15,757 nt of DNA from an uncultured Clostridia bacterium (GCA_947177115.1 CAMWTG010000028.1:1-15757), one strand, 5' to 3'. Positions 1-7,208 are shown, counted from the first letter of the stretch. Numbers and translations are program-made. The notes: a model not told the origin generated them from the sequence alone.

Positions 1-131
1 GGCCGGTTTACGTCTTTGATGCCTACCAGCGCCGTATCGAAATCGGTCCCCTTGTTGACCACCGCCAAATGCAGGTGCTCCACCAGCTCGCAGACCCTGA
101 CACCGCCCTTCATCTCATCCTGTTGGATCAT
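1..131 (-). CDS. hprK: HPr kinase/phosphorylase, N-terminal part (cut by window edge)
   Basis: Only the first 43 codons are inside the window, plus two bases (CC) that would encode Pro. HprK phosphorylates and dephosphorylates Ser46 of the phosphocarrier HPr and so controls carbon catabolite repression in Firmicutes. The visible protein reads MIQQDEMKGGVRVCELVEH, then a short hydrophobic stretch, and ends in a DVNR(P) motif. The N-terminal domain of HprK has the same layout: a V-x-x-L-V/I-E-x-L-x-L start and a conserved D-V/I-N-R-P-G-L motif at about this distance. The ATG at 131-129 has GGAGG 8-9 bases upstream, and a good promoter lies 64 bp upstream. The kinase domain (P-loop) is outside the window, so the assignment rests on the N-terminal motif. 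A DRTGG-type protein is the main alternative. Confidence 0.72.
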   Translation of the reverse strand, partial: MIQQDEMKGGVRVCELVEHLHLAVVNKGTDFDTALVGIKDVNR

Positions 132-150
132 ATGCCTCGCCTCCATTATT

Positions 151-172
151 CCGCAGGCCGGCAGGTCTGCGG
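151..172. repeat. Short inverted repeat in the hprK leader
   Basis: CCGCAG (151-156) and CTGCGG (167-172) form a perfect 6-bp inverted repeat with a 10-base loop. It lies between the predicted hprK start of transcription (about 188) and its ribosome binding site, so it could fold in the leader RNA. No T-tract follows, so it is not an intrinsic terminator. Confidence 0.35.
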
Positions 173-194
173 TCGTTTGTCTGTATACATGGTA

Positions 195-223
195 ATTATA
201 GTATAAACAAAGCATCTTGACAA
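195..223 (-). promoter_or_regulatory. Sigma-A type promoter of hprK
   Basis: On the minus strand, -35 TTGTCA (223-218) is followed by a 17-base spacer and a perfect -10 TATAAT (200-195). Transcription would start near 188, giving a leader of about 57 bases. The assignment uses consensus and spacing only. Confidence 0.7.
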
Positions 224-260
224 GGGTGAGAAAAAGTTTTGAAAAAAATGAAAATTATAC

Positions 261-289
261 TTGCATTTTGTGTCAAACTCTGCTATCAT
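261..289 (+). promoter_or_regulatory. Extended -10 promoter of rpmB
   Basis: -35 TTGCAT (261-266), a 17-base spacer, and -10 TATCAT (284-289) preceded by the extended -10 element TGC (281-283). It is back to back with the hprK promoter, with 37 bp between the two -35 boxes. Transcription would start near 296, about 50 bases before the rpmB start codon. Confidence 0.7.
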
Positions 290-346
290 AATCAAAGGTG
301 CTTTTCTGCACCGCTCAGATTTTGAAACAGCAAGGAGGTGCAACGG

Positions 347-535
347 ATGGCAAAGTGTCAATTCTGTGACAAGGGTGTTACCTTTGGGATTCAGGTTTCT
401 CACTCCCACAGGCGCTCCAACCGCGCGTGGAAACCCAATGTCAAGCGCGTGAAGGCGATCATCGATGGTACCCCCCGCCATGTATATGTTTGTACCCGGT
501 GTCTGCGTTCCGGCAAAGTCACCCGTGCTGTCTGA
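347..535 (+). CDS. rpmB: 50S ribosomal protein L28 (zinc-binding form)
   Basis: A 62-residue basic protein of the size expected for L28, a component of the large ribosomal subunit. It begins MAKCQFCDKG and carries two CxxC pairs (Cys4/Cys7 and Cys49/Cys52), the zinc-ribbon (C+) form of L28. The conserved middle S-H-S-x-R-R-S-N-R-x-W-K-P-N-V occupies residues 18-32. The ATG at 347 is chosen because AAGGAGG (332-338) sits 8 bases upstream; an in-frame GTG at 338 overlaps this site and would add three non-conserved residues. The gene is monocistronic, with its own extended -10 promoter upstream and a strong terminator starting 20 bases after the stop. The C- paralogue, which is zinc-independent and often Zur-regulated, is not in the window. 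Confidence 0.97.
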   Translation: MAKCQFCDKGVTFGIQVSHSHRRSNRAWKPNVKRVKAIIDGTPRHVYVCTRCLRSGKVTRAV

Positions 536-555
536 CATAGACAAGCGGAACAAGC

Positions 556-585
556 GGCGCTATCCTCTTGGATAGCGCCTTTTTT
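556..585 (+). terminator. Intrinsic terminator of rpmB
   Basis: A perfect 10-bp stem, GGCGCTATCC (556-565) with GGATAGCGCC (570-579), has the 4-base loop TCTT and is followed by six T (580-585). It ends rpmB transcription before the Sel1-repeat gene. The next gene therefore needs its own promoter, or depends on read-through; I see no convincing promoter in the 57 bp between. Confidence 0.93.
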
Positions 586-642
586 AATAGCCCCCTTCTT
601 TGCCGCAGACCGGGGGCAAGGCACAGAAAAGGAGCGGAGCAA

Positions 643-3600
643 ATGTCTGCAGAGCATAATGATGAGCTGCTGCCCAATGGGCAGGATTCAGTGATGGTAT
701 ATTTTAACCCGGAGCTGCTGCAAAGTCTGGCGGATCTGTCTGCCGAGAAGCGGCAGAATTTTCGGGAGCTGCTGTCCGCTGCCGAAGACGGCGACCTGGA
801 CGCTGCCTATCAGCTGGGACAGCACTATTGCCGCGGCACCGGCGGCGCACCCAAAGATGAGGAAGAAGGTTTCCGATGGTTTGCCAAGGCTGCAGATGGA
901 GACCATATCGGCGCCCAGTACCATTTGGGCATGTGCTGGTGCCGGGGCGTGGGCACGGAGAAGGATCCGGTAAAAGGAGCGAAGCTGCTTGCCGGCGCGG
1001 CGGAGCAGGGATATCCGCCTGCCATCTGTGAGCTGGGCCTCTGCTATGAGCTGGGCAGCGGCGTGGAGATGGACAAACGGCGGGCGGCAGAGCTCTACCG
1101 GGAGGCCGCCGAACAGGATTTCGCCCCCGCCCAGTGCAATCTGGGTTTCTTTTACTACCGGGGCATTGGTGTGGAGGAGAACGACCAGGAGGCCGCCATG
1201 TGGTTCGCCAAGGCCGCTCAGCAGGGCTATGCCCGGGCACAGATGCTGATGGGAGAATGCTTTGAAAACGGCTATGGCGTGGAACAGGATCCAGATAAGG
1301 CTATTACTCTCTACCGCGCTTCCCATAAGCAGGGGTATGAACCCGGCACCTGCGCCCTGGGCGTATGTTATGATCGGGGCATTGGTGTGGAAGAGGACCG
1401 GGAAAAAGCCGCCCAGTTATACATAGAAGCTGCAGAAGAGGGATATCCCCGGGCCCAGTATCTGTTGGGGCAATGTTATGAATTCGGCCATGGTCTGGAA
1501 AAGGACGAGTCCAAGGCTGCAGAGTTTTACCGCAAGTCCCATGAAAGCGGATTTATCCCGGGTACTTGCGCCCTTGGGCTGTGCTATGAGACCGGCACAG
1601 GCGTGCTGGAAGATGCGGCGCTGGCGGTGGAGCTGTACCGCCAGGCGGCGGAGGCTGGCCACGCCCCCGCCCAATGCAACCTGGGATTCTGCTATTACCA
1701 AGGCATTGGCGTTAAGGAGGACAACGAAGAGGCGGTGCGCTGGTTTGCTGCCGCCGCAGAACAGGATTATCCCCGGGCCCTGAACCTGCTGGGCGAGTGC
1801 TATGATTTCGGCTATGGTCTGGAAAAAGACGAGACAAAGGCCGCCCAGCTCTATACCGCTGCCAGCGAGCGGGGCTATACCCCGGCTTTTACCGCTCTGG
1901 GGCTCTGCTGTGAGCTGGGGCGCGGCGTGGAGATGGATTTGGAAAAGGCGGTTTCTCTCTACCGCAAGGCTGCGGAAGGCGGCGATGTCCGGGGCCAGTG
2001 CAATCTGGGTTATTGCTGCTATCAGGGCATTGGGACGGAGGTAGATGACGCCGAAGCTGTCAAATGGTTCACCAAGGCTGCCGAACGAAATTATCCCAGG
2101 GCAAAATTCCTACTGGGACAGTGCTGTGAATTCGGATACGGTATCGAAAAGGACGAGGTCCGGGCTGCAGCACTCTACCTGGAGGCCTGGGAGGGCCGCC
2201 ATGTTCCCGCCGCCTGCTCCTTAGGGCTCTGCTATGAGCTGGGAAAAGGCGTGGAACAGGACAAAACCAAGGCCGTGGAGTACTATACCCTTGGAGCCGA
2301 AGCGGGAGATGCCCGGGCTCAGTGCAACCTGGGCTTCTGCTATTACCAGGGCATTGGGATTCAGGTAGATGATGCCGAGGCGGTCAAATGGTTTGAGAAA
2401 TCCGCCCAGCAGAATTATCCCCGGGCACAGTTCTTGCTGGGAGAGTGTTACGACAATGGTTATGGTGTGGAGGAGGATCCCCAACAGGCATTCCAGCTCT
2501 ATCAGCAATCCCACGAGGCGGGACACGTTCCTGCCACCTGCGCCCTGGGTCTTTGCTATGAAGTAGGCGCCGGGGTGGAGCAGGACCGGGAAAAGGCGGT
2601 GGAACTCTACCGGCAGGCCGCTGAAGCCGGCAATACCCGGGCTCAATGCAATCTGGGGTTCTGCTATTACCGGGGTATTGGTGTGAAAGAGGATAACGAC
2701 CAGGCGTTCGCGTGGTTTACCAAGGCTGCGGAGGATGGCTATCCCCGGGCGATCCATATGCAGGCGGAATGCTATGAAAACGGATACGGCGTAGAAAAGG
2801 ACGAAACCCGGGCCGCCCAGCTCTACCGCGCCGCTCACGAACGGGGCTACCCCCCTGCTACCTGTGCTCTGGGCGTCTGCTACGAGTATGGCGATGGCGT
2901 GGAGCAGGACAAGGAAAAGGGTGCCGCCCTCTATCTCCAGGCGGCCAAGGCCGGTAATGTCCGGGCTCAATGCAATTACGGCTATTGCTGCTATCGGGGT
3001 ATTGGTGTGGAAGAGGACGATAAAGAGGCCGTTAAATGGTTTACCAAGGCAGCTGAAGCCGGCAGCGCCCGGGCACAGATGCTCTTGGGCGAATGTTATG
3101 ACAATGGCTACGGTGTGGAGGAGGATCCCCGGCAGGCATTTCTGTGTTACAGCCAGGCCCACGAGGCCGGTTATGTCCCCGCCACCTGTGCCCTGGGCCT
3201 GTGTTACGAGTTGGGTACCGGCGTGGAGGAGGACAAAGAGAAGGCTGCCCGGCTTTACCGCCAAGCGGCAGAAGCCGGCAATGCCCGGGCCCAATGCAAC
3301 CTGGGGTTCTTCTATTACCACGGCATTGCGGTCGAAACGGACGATAGCGAGGCTTTCCGGCTGTTCTCCGAGGCTGCCCGGCAGGGATACCACCGGGCCG
3401 AGTTTTTTGCGGGTGAATGCTATGAAAATGGCCGGGGCGTTTCCATGGATCCGGCAAAGGCCATTGCGCTTTACACAAAAGCTGCGGAGGGCCAATACGC
3501 CGGCGGTGCGTTTGCCCTGGGCCGGTGTTATGAAAACGGCATTGGGGTCAGGCAGGATACGAAAAAGGCCCTGGAACTCTACCAGCAGGCCGCAAAGCAG

Positions 3601-3675
3601 GGACACAAAGAGGCGGAGGAGGCTGTGAAGCGGCTGCAAAGAAGAGGCTTCAAATGGCCCTGGAAAAGAAAGTAA
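643..3675 (+). CDS. Giant Sel1-like repeat (TPR-like solenoid) protein
   Basis: A 1010-residue protein. After an acidic N-terminus (residues 1-52, no signal peptide or membrane segment) come 26 Sel1-like repeats (residues 53-989), then a short helix and the basic, aromatic tail RRGFKWPWKRK. Unit 1 has 37 residues; the other 25 are exactly 36 long with no gap. Consensus: A at position 2, L-G at 6-7, C-Y at 9-10, G at 13 and 15, D at 19, A at 23, and Y or F at 27. Sel1 repeats fold into alpha-helical superhelices that act as protein-protein scaffolds. Cys is abundant (position 9 in 23 of 26 units, position 4 only in some classes), but without a secretion signal these are probably reduced and buried, unlike the disulfide-rich Hcp proteins of Helicobacter. 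The ATG at 643 is chosen for GGAG (631-634) 8 bases upstream; the longer reading from TTG 568 begins inside the rpmB terminator. The binding partner is unknown. Confidence 0.93.
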   Translation: MSAEHNDELLPNGQDSVMVYFNPELLQSLADLSAEKRQNFRELLSAAEDGDLDAAYQLGQHYCRGTGGAPKDEEEGFRWFAKAADGDHIGAQYHLGMCWCRGVGTEKDPVKGAKLLAGAAEQGYPPAICELGLCYELGSGVEMDKRRAAELYREAAEQDFAPAQCNLGFFYYRGIGVEENDQEAAMWFAKAAQQGYARAQMLMGECFENGYGVEQDPDKAITLYRASHKQGYEPGTCALGVCYDRGIGVEEDREKAAQLYIEAAEEGYPRAQYLLGQCYEFGHGLEKDESKAAEFYRKSHESGFIPGTCALGLCYETGTGVLEDAALAVELYRQAAEAGHAPAQCNLGFCYYQGIGVKEDNEEAVRWFAAAAEQDYPRALNLLGECYDFGYGLEKDETKAAQLYTAASERGYTPAFTALGLCCELGRGVEMDLEKAVSLYRKAAEGGDVRGQCNLGYCCYQGIGTEVDDAEAVKWFTKAAERNYPRAKFLLGQCCEFGYGIEKDEVRAAALYLEAWEGRHVPAACSLGLCYELGKGVEQDKTKAVEYYTLGAEAGDARAQCNLGFCYYQGIGIQVDDAEAVKWFEKSAQQNYPRAQFLLGECYDNGYGVEEDPQQAFQLYQQSHEAGHVPATCALGLCYEVGAGVEQDREKAVELYRQAAEAGNTRAQCNLGFCYYRGIGVKEDNDQAFAWFTKAAEDGYPRAIHMQAECYENGYGVEKDETRAAQLYRAAHERGYPPATCALGVCYEYGDGVEQDKEKGAALYLQAAKAGNVRAQCNYGYCCYRGIGVEEDDKEAVKWFTKAAEAGSARAQMLLGECYDNGYGVEEDPRQAFLCYSQAHEAGYVPATCALGLCYELGTGVEEDKEKAARLYRQAAEAGNARAQCNLGFFYYHGIAVETDDSEAFRLFSEAARQGYHRAEFFAGECYENGRGVSMDPAKAIALYTKAAEGQYAGGAFALGRCYENGIGVRQDTKKALELYQQAAKQGHKEAEEAVKRLQRRGFKWPWKRK
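799..3609 (+). repeat. 26 tandem Sel1 repeats with a 324-bp (3 x 36 codon) super-period
   Basis: Three classes alternate. Class A begins P-A-T-C-A-L-G-L-C-Y-E and has L-Y at 26-27. Class B begins R-A-Q-C-N-L-G-F-C-Y-Y, has G-I-G at 13-15, and W-F at 26-27. Class C begins R-A-Q-x-L-L-G-E-C-Y, has G-Y-G, and often His at 31. Units 8 to 25 run A-B-C six times without error. Units 3-4-5 are A-B-C, and unit 6 is an A/B hybrid followed by C. The period shows in the DNA too: GTAGATGA at 2041 recurs as GTAGATGA at 2365, 324 bp apart. Confidence 0.9.
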
Positions 3676-3681
3676 GGACGA

Positions 3682-3717
3682 CCCCCGGCGGCAAGGCTTC
3701 GCCGGGGGCCGCTTTTT
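3682..3717 (+). terminator. Intrinsic terminator of the Sel1-repeat gene
   Basis: A 9-bp GC stem, CCCCCGGCG (3682-3690) with CGCCGGGGG (3700-3708), is followed after CCGC by five T (3713-3717). It starts 6 bases after the stop codon. Confidence 0.85.
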
Positions 3718-3801
3718 CCACGGAAAGGGGGCTACAGTTCCCTGATGGACTACACTAATAATTGAGTTCCTTGACCATCCCAGCCCATCCTCATTTTCCC
3801 C

Positions 3802-3830
3802 TTGACAGCCTTCTGCTCTTATGGTATATT
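3802..3830 (+). promoter_or_regulatory. Strong sigma-A promoter of the HAAS-padR operon
   Basis: A perfect -35 TTGACA (3802-3807), a 17-base spacer, and -10 TATATT (3825-3830) preceded by TGG as an extended -10. The predicted start near 3837 gives a leader of about 50 bases. The leader contains a direct repeat CAGTAG (twice between 3854 and 3873), which could be a regulator site, though that is weak evidence. Confidence 0.8.
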
Positions 3831-3887
3831 CTACCCATCTAGTATTTAACAAACAGTAGTATCACACAGTAGAGAGGATGTGCTGTT

Positions 3888-5636
3888 ATGAAATGGAGCA
3901 CAAAGCCCGCCCTGACCCGGCAGGTGTGGCTGGAGAAGCTGGGGCAGCGGCTGGTATGGACTTTCCCCATTGCCCAGGTGAAGGATATTTTGTCGGACTA
4001 TCAGGAGCAGTTTGACGCAGGGTGCGGCCACGGCAGGACGGAGGCGGAGATGATCCAAGCCTTAGGGACCCCAGCAGAAGCCGCCGCGCTGCTGCTGGAG
4101 GAGGAACCCTCCGCTCGGATGGGCGGACTCCGGCAGACCGTACTGTGGGGCACAGCACTGGTGGTGTGCTGCGGCGGCTTGTGGCTGGGACTTCTCCGGT
4201 CCATCATCCTCGAGGCTTCTTTTCTGTTCTTTTTGTTCCTCCCCCTGACGGTATCCGCCTTGTTCCTGCTGCTCCGGGGACCCGCGCGGGTGGCGCTGGA
4301 GGAGCGGTTTTCGCCGGAGCGGACGGTCTCGCCGGTGAGTATGTACTGCATCCCCGCCGGGGCGGCCGTGGTTTTCGAGGCCGTGGAGCAGATCCTGTTG
4401 GTTCTGGCAAAGGCCGGACGGCTGCCGGATCACATCGGCCCGCTTCTGCTGGGGGAGATCAACACCTACTGCATCCTGGTCCTGGAGCTGGGGCTGGGGA
4501 TCCTGCTGATCTGGCTGCTGGTCCGGAGCCTTACTGTGTCCATCCGGTACTTCCCCGGTGTCATTCACACCTTCGGCGCGGGGAGTGCCCTCTTTCTGAC
4601 TTACGCCGTCTATACATCCGTTTATGTTTCTGAACTCTACACCCTGCCACTTGAAGTCCTGCTGGCCCTTCCGCCCTACTGTTCTGGGCTGATTACGGCT
4701 CTGGCATTCCAGCGGTGGGTGGACCGGCGCAGACCTCTCCCCCGTTTCTTCCAGGACGGCGCGGTCACCTGGGAGGACTGGCGGCACCGCTTGGGCGTGG
4801 GCCTACTGGGCTGGTACGATGCCGCCCAGGCAATAGAAGTGCTGGGGGATTACCAGGAACGGTATGACCTGGGCCGGGAGCAGGGCAAGAATGAGGAAGC
4901 CCTCCTCTCCGAGATGGGCCGCCCTGAGGCCGTGGTCCGGGACCTGTTGAAGGAAGACCGCAAAGCCCGCCTGCATCGCCGGAAAATCTGGATATGGGCC
5001 GTTGCGGCGGCGGTATCGGCGTGGCTGCTGCTGGGATATGTGTCAGCCTTTGAGTTAGGAGTGAACAGGATGCTGTACTACGGCCTTGACTCCTGGAAGC
5101 CGGGCGTGGTCGCCCTGCCGCTGGGTACGGCGGCGCTCTTCGTCCTGTTCCGTGCCCGGGAGCGGGCGGCAATAGAACGGCGGTTCCCTGCCCGGCAGAA
5201 GCCATCCACTTGGCTCCTGGTCCCGCCGCTGGTGTGTTCCGCGTTGACGGAGGGGCTTGGGCTGCAGTGCATCTATGCAGCGCCCACCAGGTGGGACCCC
5301 ATTTTTCTGGGACAATCGCTGGTCTGGTATTTCATCACCTTCCTTGAGTTCTCCGTCCTGCTTCTGGTCCTGCTGCTCATCTGGACGCTGGCCCGGTGCG
5401 TGTCCGGGTCCATCCGTCACTTTCCTGCCGTCCCCCTCTTGGCTGGGAGCATCGCCCAGGTGGTGTGCGCAGGGCTGTACCTTTCGTCTATGGACCTGGA
5501 TTTCATCAGGGAGAACCTGAGCGGGACCGTCCGGGCGTTCCTCGCCAATCTCTGGCCCTTGGGCCTGGGCGTGCTGCTGGCCGCCGTCCTCTGGGCAATT
5601 CTCCGCGCCGCCGGGAAGCCCCGCAAGGAGGGCTGA
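3888..5636 (+). CDS. Tandem-duplicated HAAS (DUF1700-type) polytopic membrane protein
   Basis: A 582-residue integral membrane protein made of two related halves. Each begins with a soluble helical HAAS domain (about residues 12-75 and 293-358). The key motif is D-Y-Q-E-Q-F-D-A-G (37-45) in the first and D-Y-Q-E-R-Y-D-L-G (321-329) in the second, each followed by a ten-residue acidic helix and an L-G-x-P or M-G-R-P turn. Each half continues with several hydrophobic helices (for example 85-105, 110-130, 195-213, 232-248; 367-388, 407-422, 484-502, 553-574). The motifs S-I-R-Y-F-P-G-V (218-225) and S-I-R-H-F-P-A-V (508-515) also match. HAAS proteins are usually single copies next to a PadR regulator and are thought to act in membrane signalling; their biochemical activity is not established. 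The gene leads a two-gene operon, with padR 2 bp downstream. Start ATG 3888 follows GAGAGG (3872-3877) by 10 bases. Confidence 0.85.
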   Translation: MKWSTKPALTRQVWLEKLGQRLVWTFPIAQVKDILSDYQEQFDAGCGHGRTEAEMIQALGTPAEAAALLLEEEPSARMGGLRQTVLWGTALVVCCGGLWLGLLRSIILEASFLFFLFLPLTVSALFLLLRGPARVALEERFSPERTVSPVSMYCIPAGAAVVFEAVEQILLVLAKAGRLPDHIGPLLLGEINTYCILVLELGLGILLIWLLVRSLTVSIRYFPGVIHTFGAGSALFLTYAVYTSVYVSELYTLPLEVLLALPPYCSGLITALAFQRWVDRRRPLPRFFQDGAVTWEDWRHRLGVGLLGWYDAAQAIEVLGDYQERYDLGREQGKNEEALLSEMGRPEAVVRDLLKEDRKARLHRRKIWIWAVAAAVSAWLLLGYVSAFELGVNRMLYYGLDSWKPGVVALPLGTAALFVLFRARERAAIERRFPARQKPSTWLLVPPLVCSALTEGLGLQCIYAAPTRWDPIFLGQSLVWYFITFLEFSVLLLVLLLIWTLARCVSGSIRHFPAVPLLAGSIAQVVCAGLYLSSMDLDFIRENLSGTVRAFLANLWPLGLGVLLAAVLWAILRAAGKPRKEG

Positions 5637-5638
5637 CC

Positions 5639-5950
5639 ATGGACGCGCAATTAAAAAAGGGCGTTTTGGAGCTGTGCCTGCTCCAGTGTCTCAGCGGGGA
5701 GCCAAAGTATGGCTACGATATCATCCAAACCATGCGGGGCTGCTTCCCGGACGTGACGGAGAGTACCTTTTACGCCATTCTCCGCCGCCTGGCCAAGGAG
5801 GGCGCGGCGGACACCTTCCAGGGCAGCGAGTCCAACGGTCCGGTGCGGAAATACTACCGCCTCACGGACGGGGGCCGGGAGCAGCTGGCCCAGATGGCCG
5901 CGGACTGGCGAAGCCTGCAGGAGATCATGACAAAGCTGGGCATTCAATAG
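5639..5950 (+). CDS. PadR-family transcriptional regulator
   Basis: A 103-residue winged-helix regulator of the short PadR class. The PadR signature L-K-K-G-V-L-E-L-C-L-L (5-15), the Y-G-Y-D-I (24-28) segment, the recognition helix T-E-S-T-F-Y-A-I-L-R-R-L (40-51) and the wing K-Y-Y-R-L-T-D-G-G-R (71-80) are all present. PadR proteins repress transcription as dimers, often of an adjacent membrane-protein gene, and are relieved by small molecules. The start at ATG 5639 has AAGGAGG (5625-5631) 7 bases upstream, inside the 3' end of the HAAS gene; the two genes are separated by 2 bp, so translation is probably coupled. The usual order in such modules is padR first; here it is second. A longer reading frame extends upstream but is only the shadow of the HAAS gene. 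The target is probably the promoter at 3802-3830, by inference. Confidence 0.95.
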   Translation: MDAQLKKGVLELCLLQCLSGEPKYGYDIIQTMRGCFPDVTESTFYAILRRLAKEGAADTFQGSESNGPVRKYYRLTDGGREQLAQMAADWRSLQEIMTKLGIQ

Positions 5951-5955
5951 AGACA

Positions 5956-5986
5956 GGGCGCGGACCGCATCCGCGCCCTATCCTTT
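5956..5986 (+). terminator. Terminator between padR and the convergent MFS gene
   Basis: A 9-bp stem, GGGCGCGGA (5956-5964) with TCCGCGCCC (5970-5978), has a 5-base loop, then a T-rich run with TCCTTTT on the plus strand. On the minus strand no T-run follows, so it serves padR best, although the MFS gene stops at 5986 just beside it. Confidence 0.75.
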
Positions 5987-7206
5987 TACCATCGCGCAAA
6001 CAGTTTTTTGGCCCCCGCCCCCAGCGCGAAAATGGCGGCTCCAGTGACCGACAGCACCAGCCATCCGGGGGACACATCGAACCACAAACCATAGGCCGCC
6101 TGTCCCAGGGGCTGGGCGCACATGGAGATCGTTGAGACACAGGCCATGACTTTTCCGGTCATGTGTTCCGGCGTCTTCTGCTGGATGGCGGAGACGGCGA
6201 AGATGGAGAAGGTACATGCACACGCCTGCGCCGCGCAGAACACCGGCACCAATACTCCGTACTGCCCCATGGCGCCCACCGGCAGCAGCAGCGCGCCGCC
6301 GCCCAGCAGGGCGCATACTCCTACCGCCGCCGCCAGCCAGTTGAGCCGCTGGAAGGGCAGGCGTACCGCCAGCGCCCCCGCCGCCAGTCCTCCCAGCAGG
6401 GCCGCCAGCCCCATGACGCTCTCCGCCGCGCCGTACAGCTGGGCGGAGAGGCCCAGACTGGTACGGATGAGGTACGGCAGTCCCACGATGGCCGCGCCGG
6501 AGATCAGCGCTCCCACTACAGCGGCGAACAACAGCAGGTCCAGCACTTCCCGCCGCTCCCTGGCCAGAAACCGGGCGCTGCCCAAGAGATCCTCCCGGAG
6601 GATGTCTCCCAGCCGCTGTCCGCCAGAAGGCGGCGCTCCCTGCAAACGGATAAAGCATTCCAACGCCGCTGTCAGCAGAAAGCACAGACCCGCTCCCGCC
6701 AGTACAGGCCGGACGCCGAAGGCGGTGTACAGCAGGCTCCCCAGGAAGGGCGTTACCAGCCCGGAGACAGCGTTGGCCTGGTTTACCGCCGCATTGCCCC
6801 GCAGCACGTTTTCTCCGCTGAGCATCTGGGGCACGCAGGCCTGAACAGTCGGGGACTCAAAGGCTCCCAGCACCGACAGGGCGATCAGCAGCGCCGCCGT
6901 CACGGAGATCCCCCTGCTGTCCGCAAATACTGCCGCCGCGAGCAGTACTGTTGTCCCGGAGGTCAGGTCAAGGCCGACCATGATCTTCCTCCGATTCACT
7001 CTGTCAGCCAGCATGCCGCCGAAGGGCGTCAGCAGGATGGTGGGCACCATGGAGACTGCCAGCAGCGTCCCGAATACCGCCGCCGAGCCGGTTTTCTCCA
7101 GCACGTACATGGACAGCGCAAACCGCAGCGCACCATTGCCCAGTAGAGAGAACACCTGTCCCAGGAGCAAAAGGGTAAAATTTTGTGTAAATAGTTTTTC
7201 CTTCAC
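5986..7206 (-). CDS. Major facilitator superfamily efflux transporter
   Basis: A 406-residue protein with about 12 hydrophobic helices and the usual length for MFS drug exporters of the macrolide-efflux/enterobactin-exporter type. The motif between helices 2 and 3, G-G-M-L-A-D-R-V-N-R-R-K (63-74), is a clear MFS motif A, with the acidic and basic residues that gate the cytoplasmic side. A charged central loop (about residues 185-215) divides the two six-helix bundles. The start is GTG at 7206: AGGAGG (7220-7215) lies 8 bases upstream and overlaps the end of the preceding gene, which stops 2 bp before. It is the last gene of the ABC exporter operon, so it probably exports a toxic or antimicrobial compound under TetR control. 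The substrate cannot be read from the sequence. Confidence 0.92.
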   Translation of the reverse strand: MKEKLFTQNFTLLLLGQVFSLLGNGALRFALSMYVLEKTGSAAVFGTLLAVSMVPTILLTPFGGMLADRVNRRKIMVGLDLTSGTTVLLAAAVFADSRGISVTAALLIALSVLGAFESPTVQACVPQMLSGENVLRGNAAVNQANAVSGLVTPFLGSLLYTAFGVRPVLAGAGLCFLLTAALECFIRLQGAPPSGGQRLGDILREDLLGSARFLARERREVLDLLLFAAVVGALISGAAIVGLPYLIRTSLGLSAQLYGAAESVMGLAALLGGLAAGALAVRLPFQRLNWLAAAVGVCALLGGGALLLPVGAMGQYGVLVPVFCAAQACACTFSIFAVSAIQQKTPEHMTGKVMACVSTISMCAQPLGQAAYGLWFDVSPGWLVLSVTGAAIFALGAGAKKLFARW

Positions 7207-7208
7207 AG

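Noticed and set aside
217..245. TTGACA on the plus strand at 217-222 as an extra rpmB promoter
   Set aside because: No -10-like box lies 16-18 bases downstream; the bases belong to the minus-strand hprK -35.
568..642. Longer N-terminus for the Sel1 protein from TTG 568
   Set aside because: That start lies inside the rpmB terminator hairpin and has no ribosome site; ATG 643 has one.
799..3609. Possible CRISPR or minisatellite, given regular DNA repetition
   Set aside because: The repeats are diverged, fully coding, 108 bp apart with no spacers, and keep the Sel1 protein pattern.
643..3675. Secreted Hcp-type cysteine-rich Sel1 protein
   Set aside because: There is no signal peptide, and the Cys positions (4 and 9 in helix A) differ from the disulfide pairs of Hcp proteins.
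2221..3852. Long minus-strand open frame of 543 codons opposite the Sel1 gene
   Set aside because: It is the mirror of the repetitive Sel1 coding sequence: periodic, with no ribosome site or family match. The low stop density comes from the GC-rich repeats.
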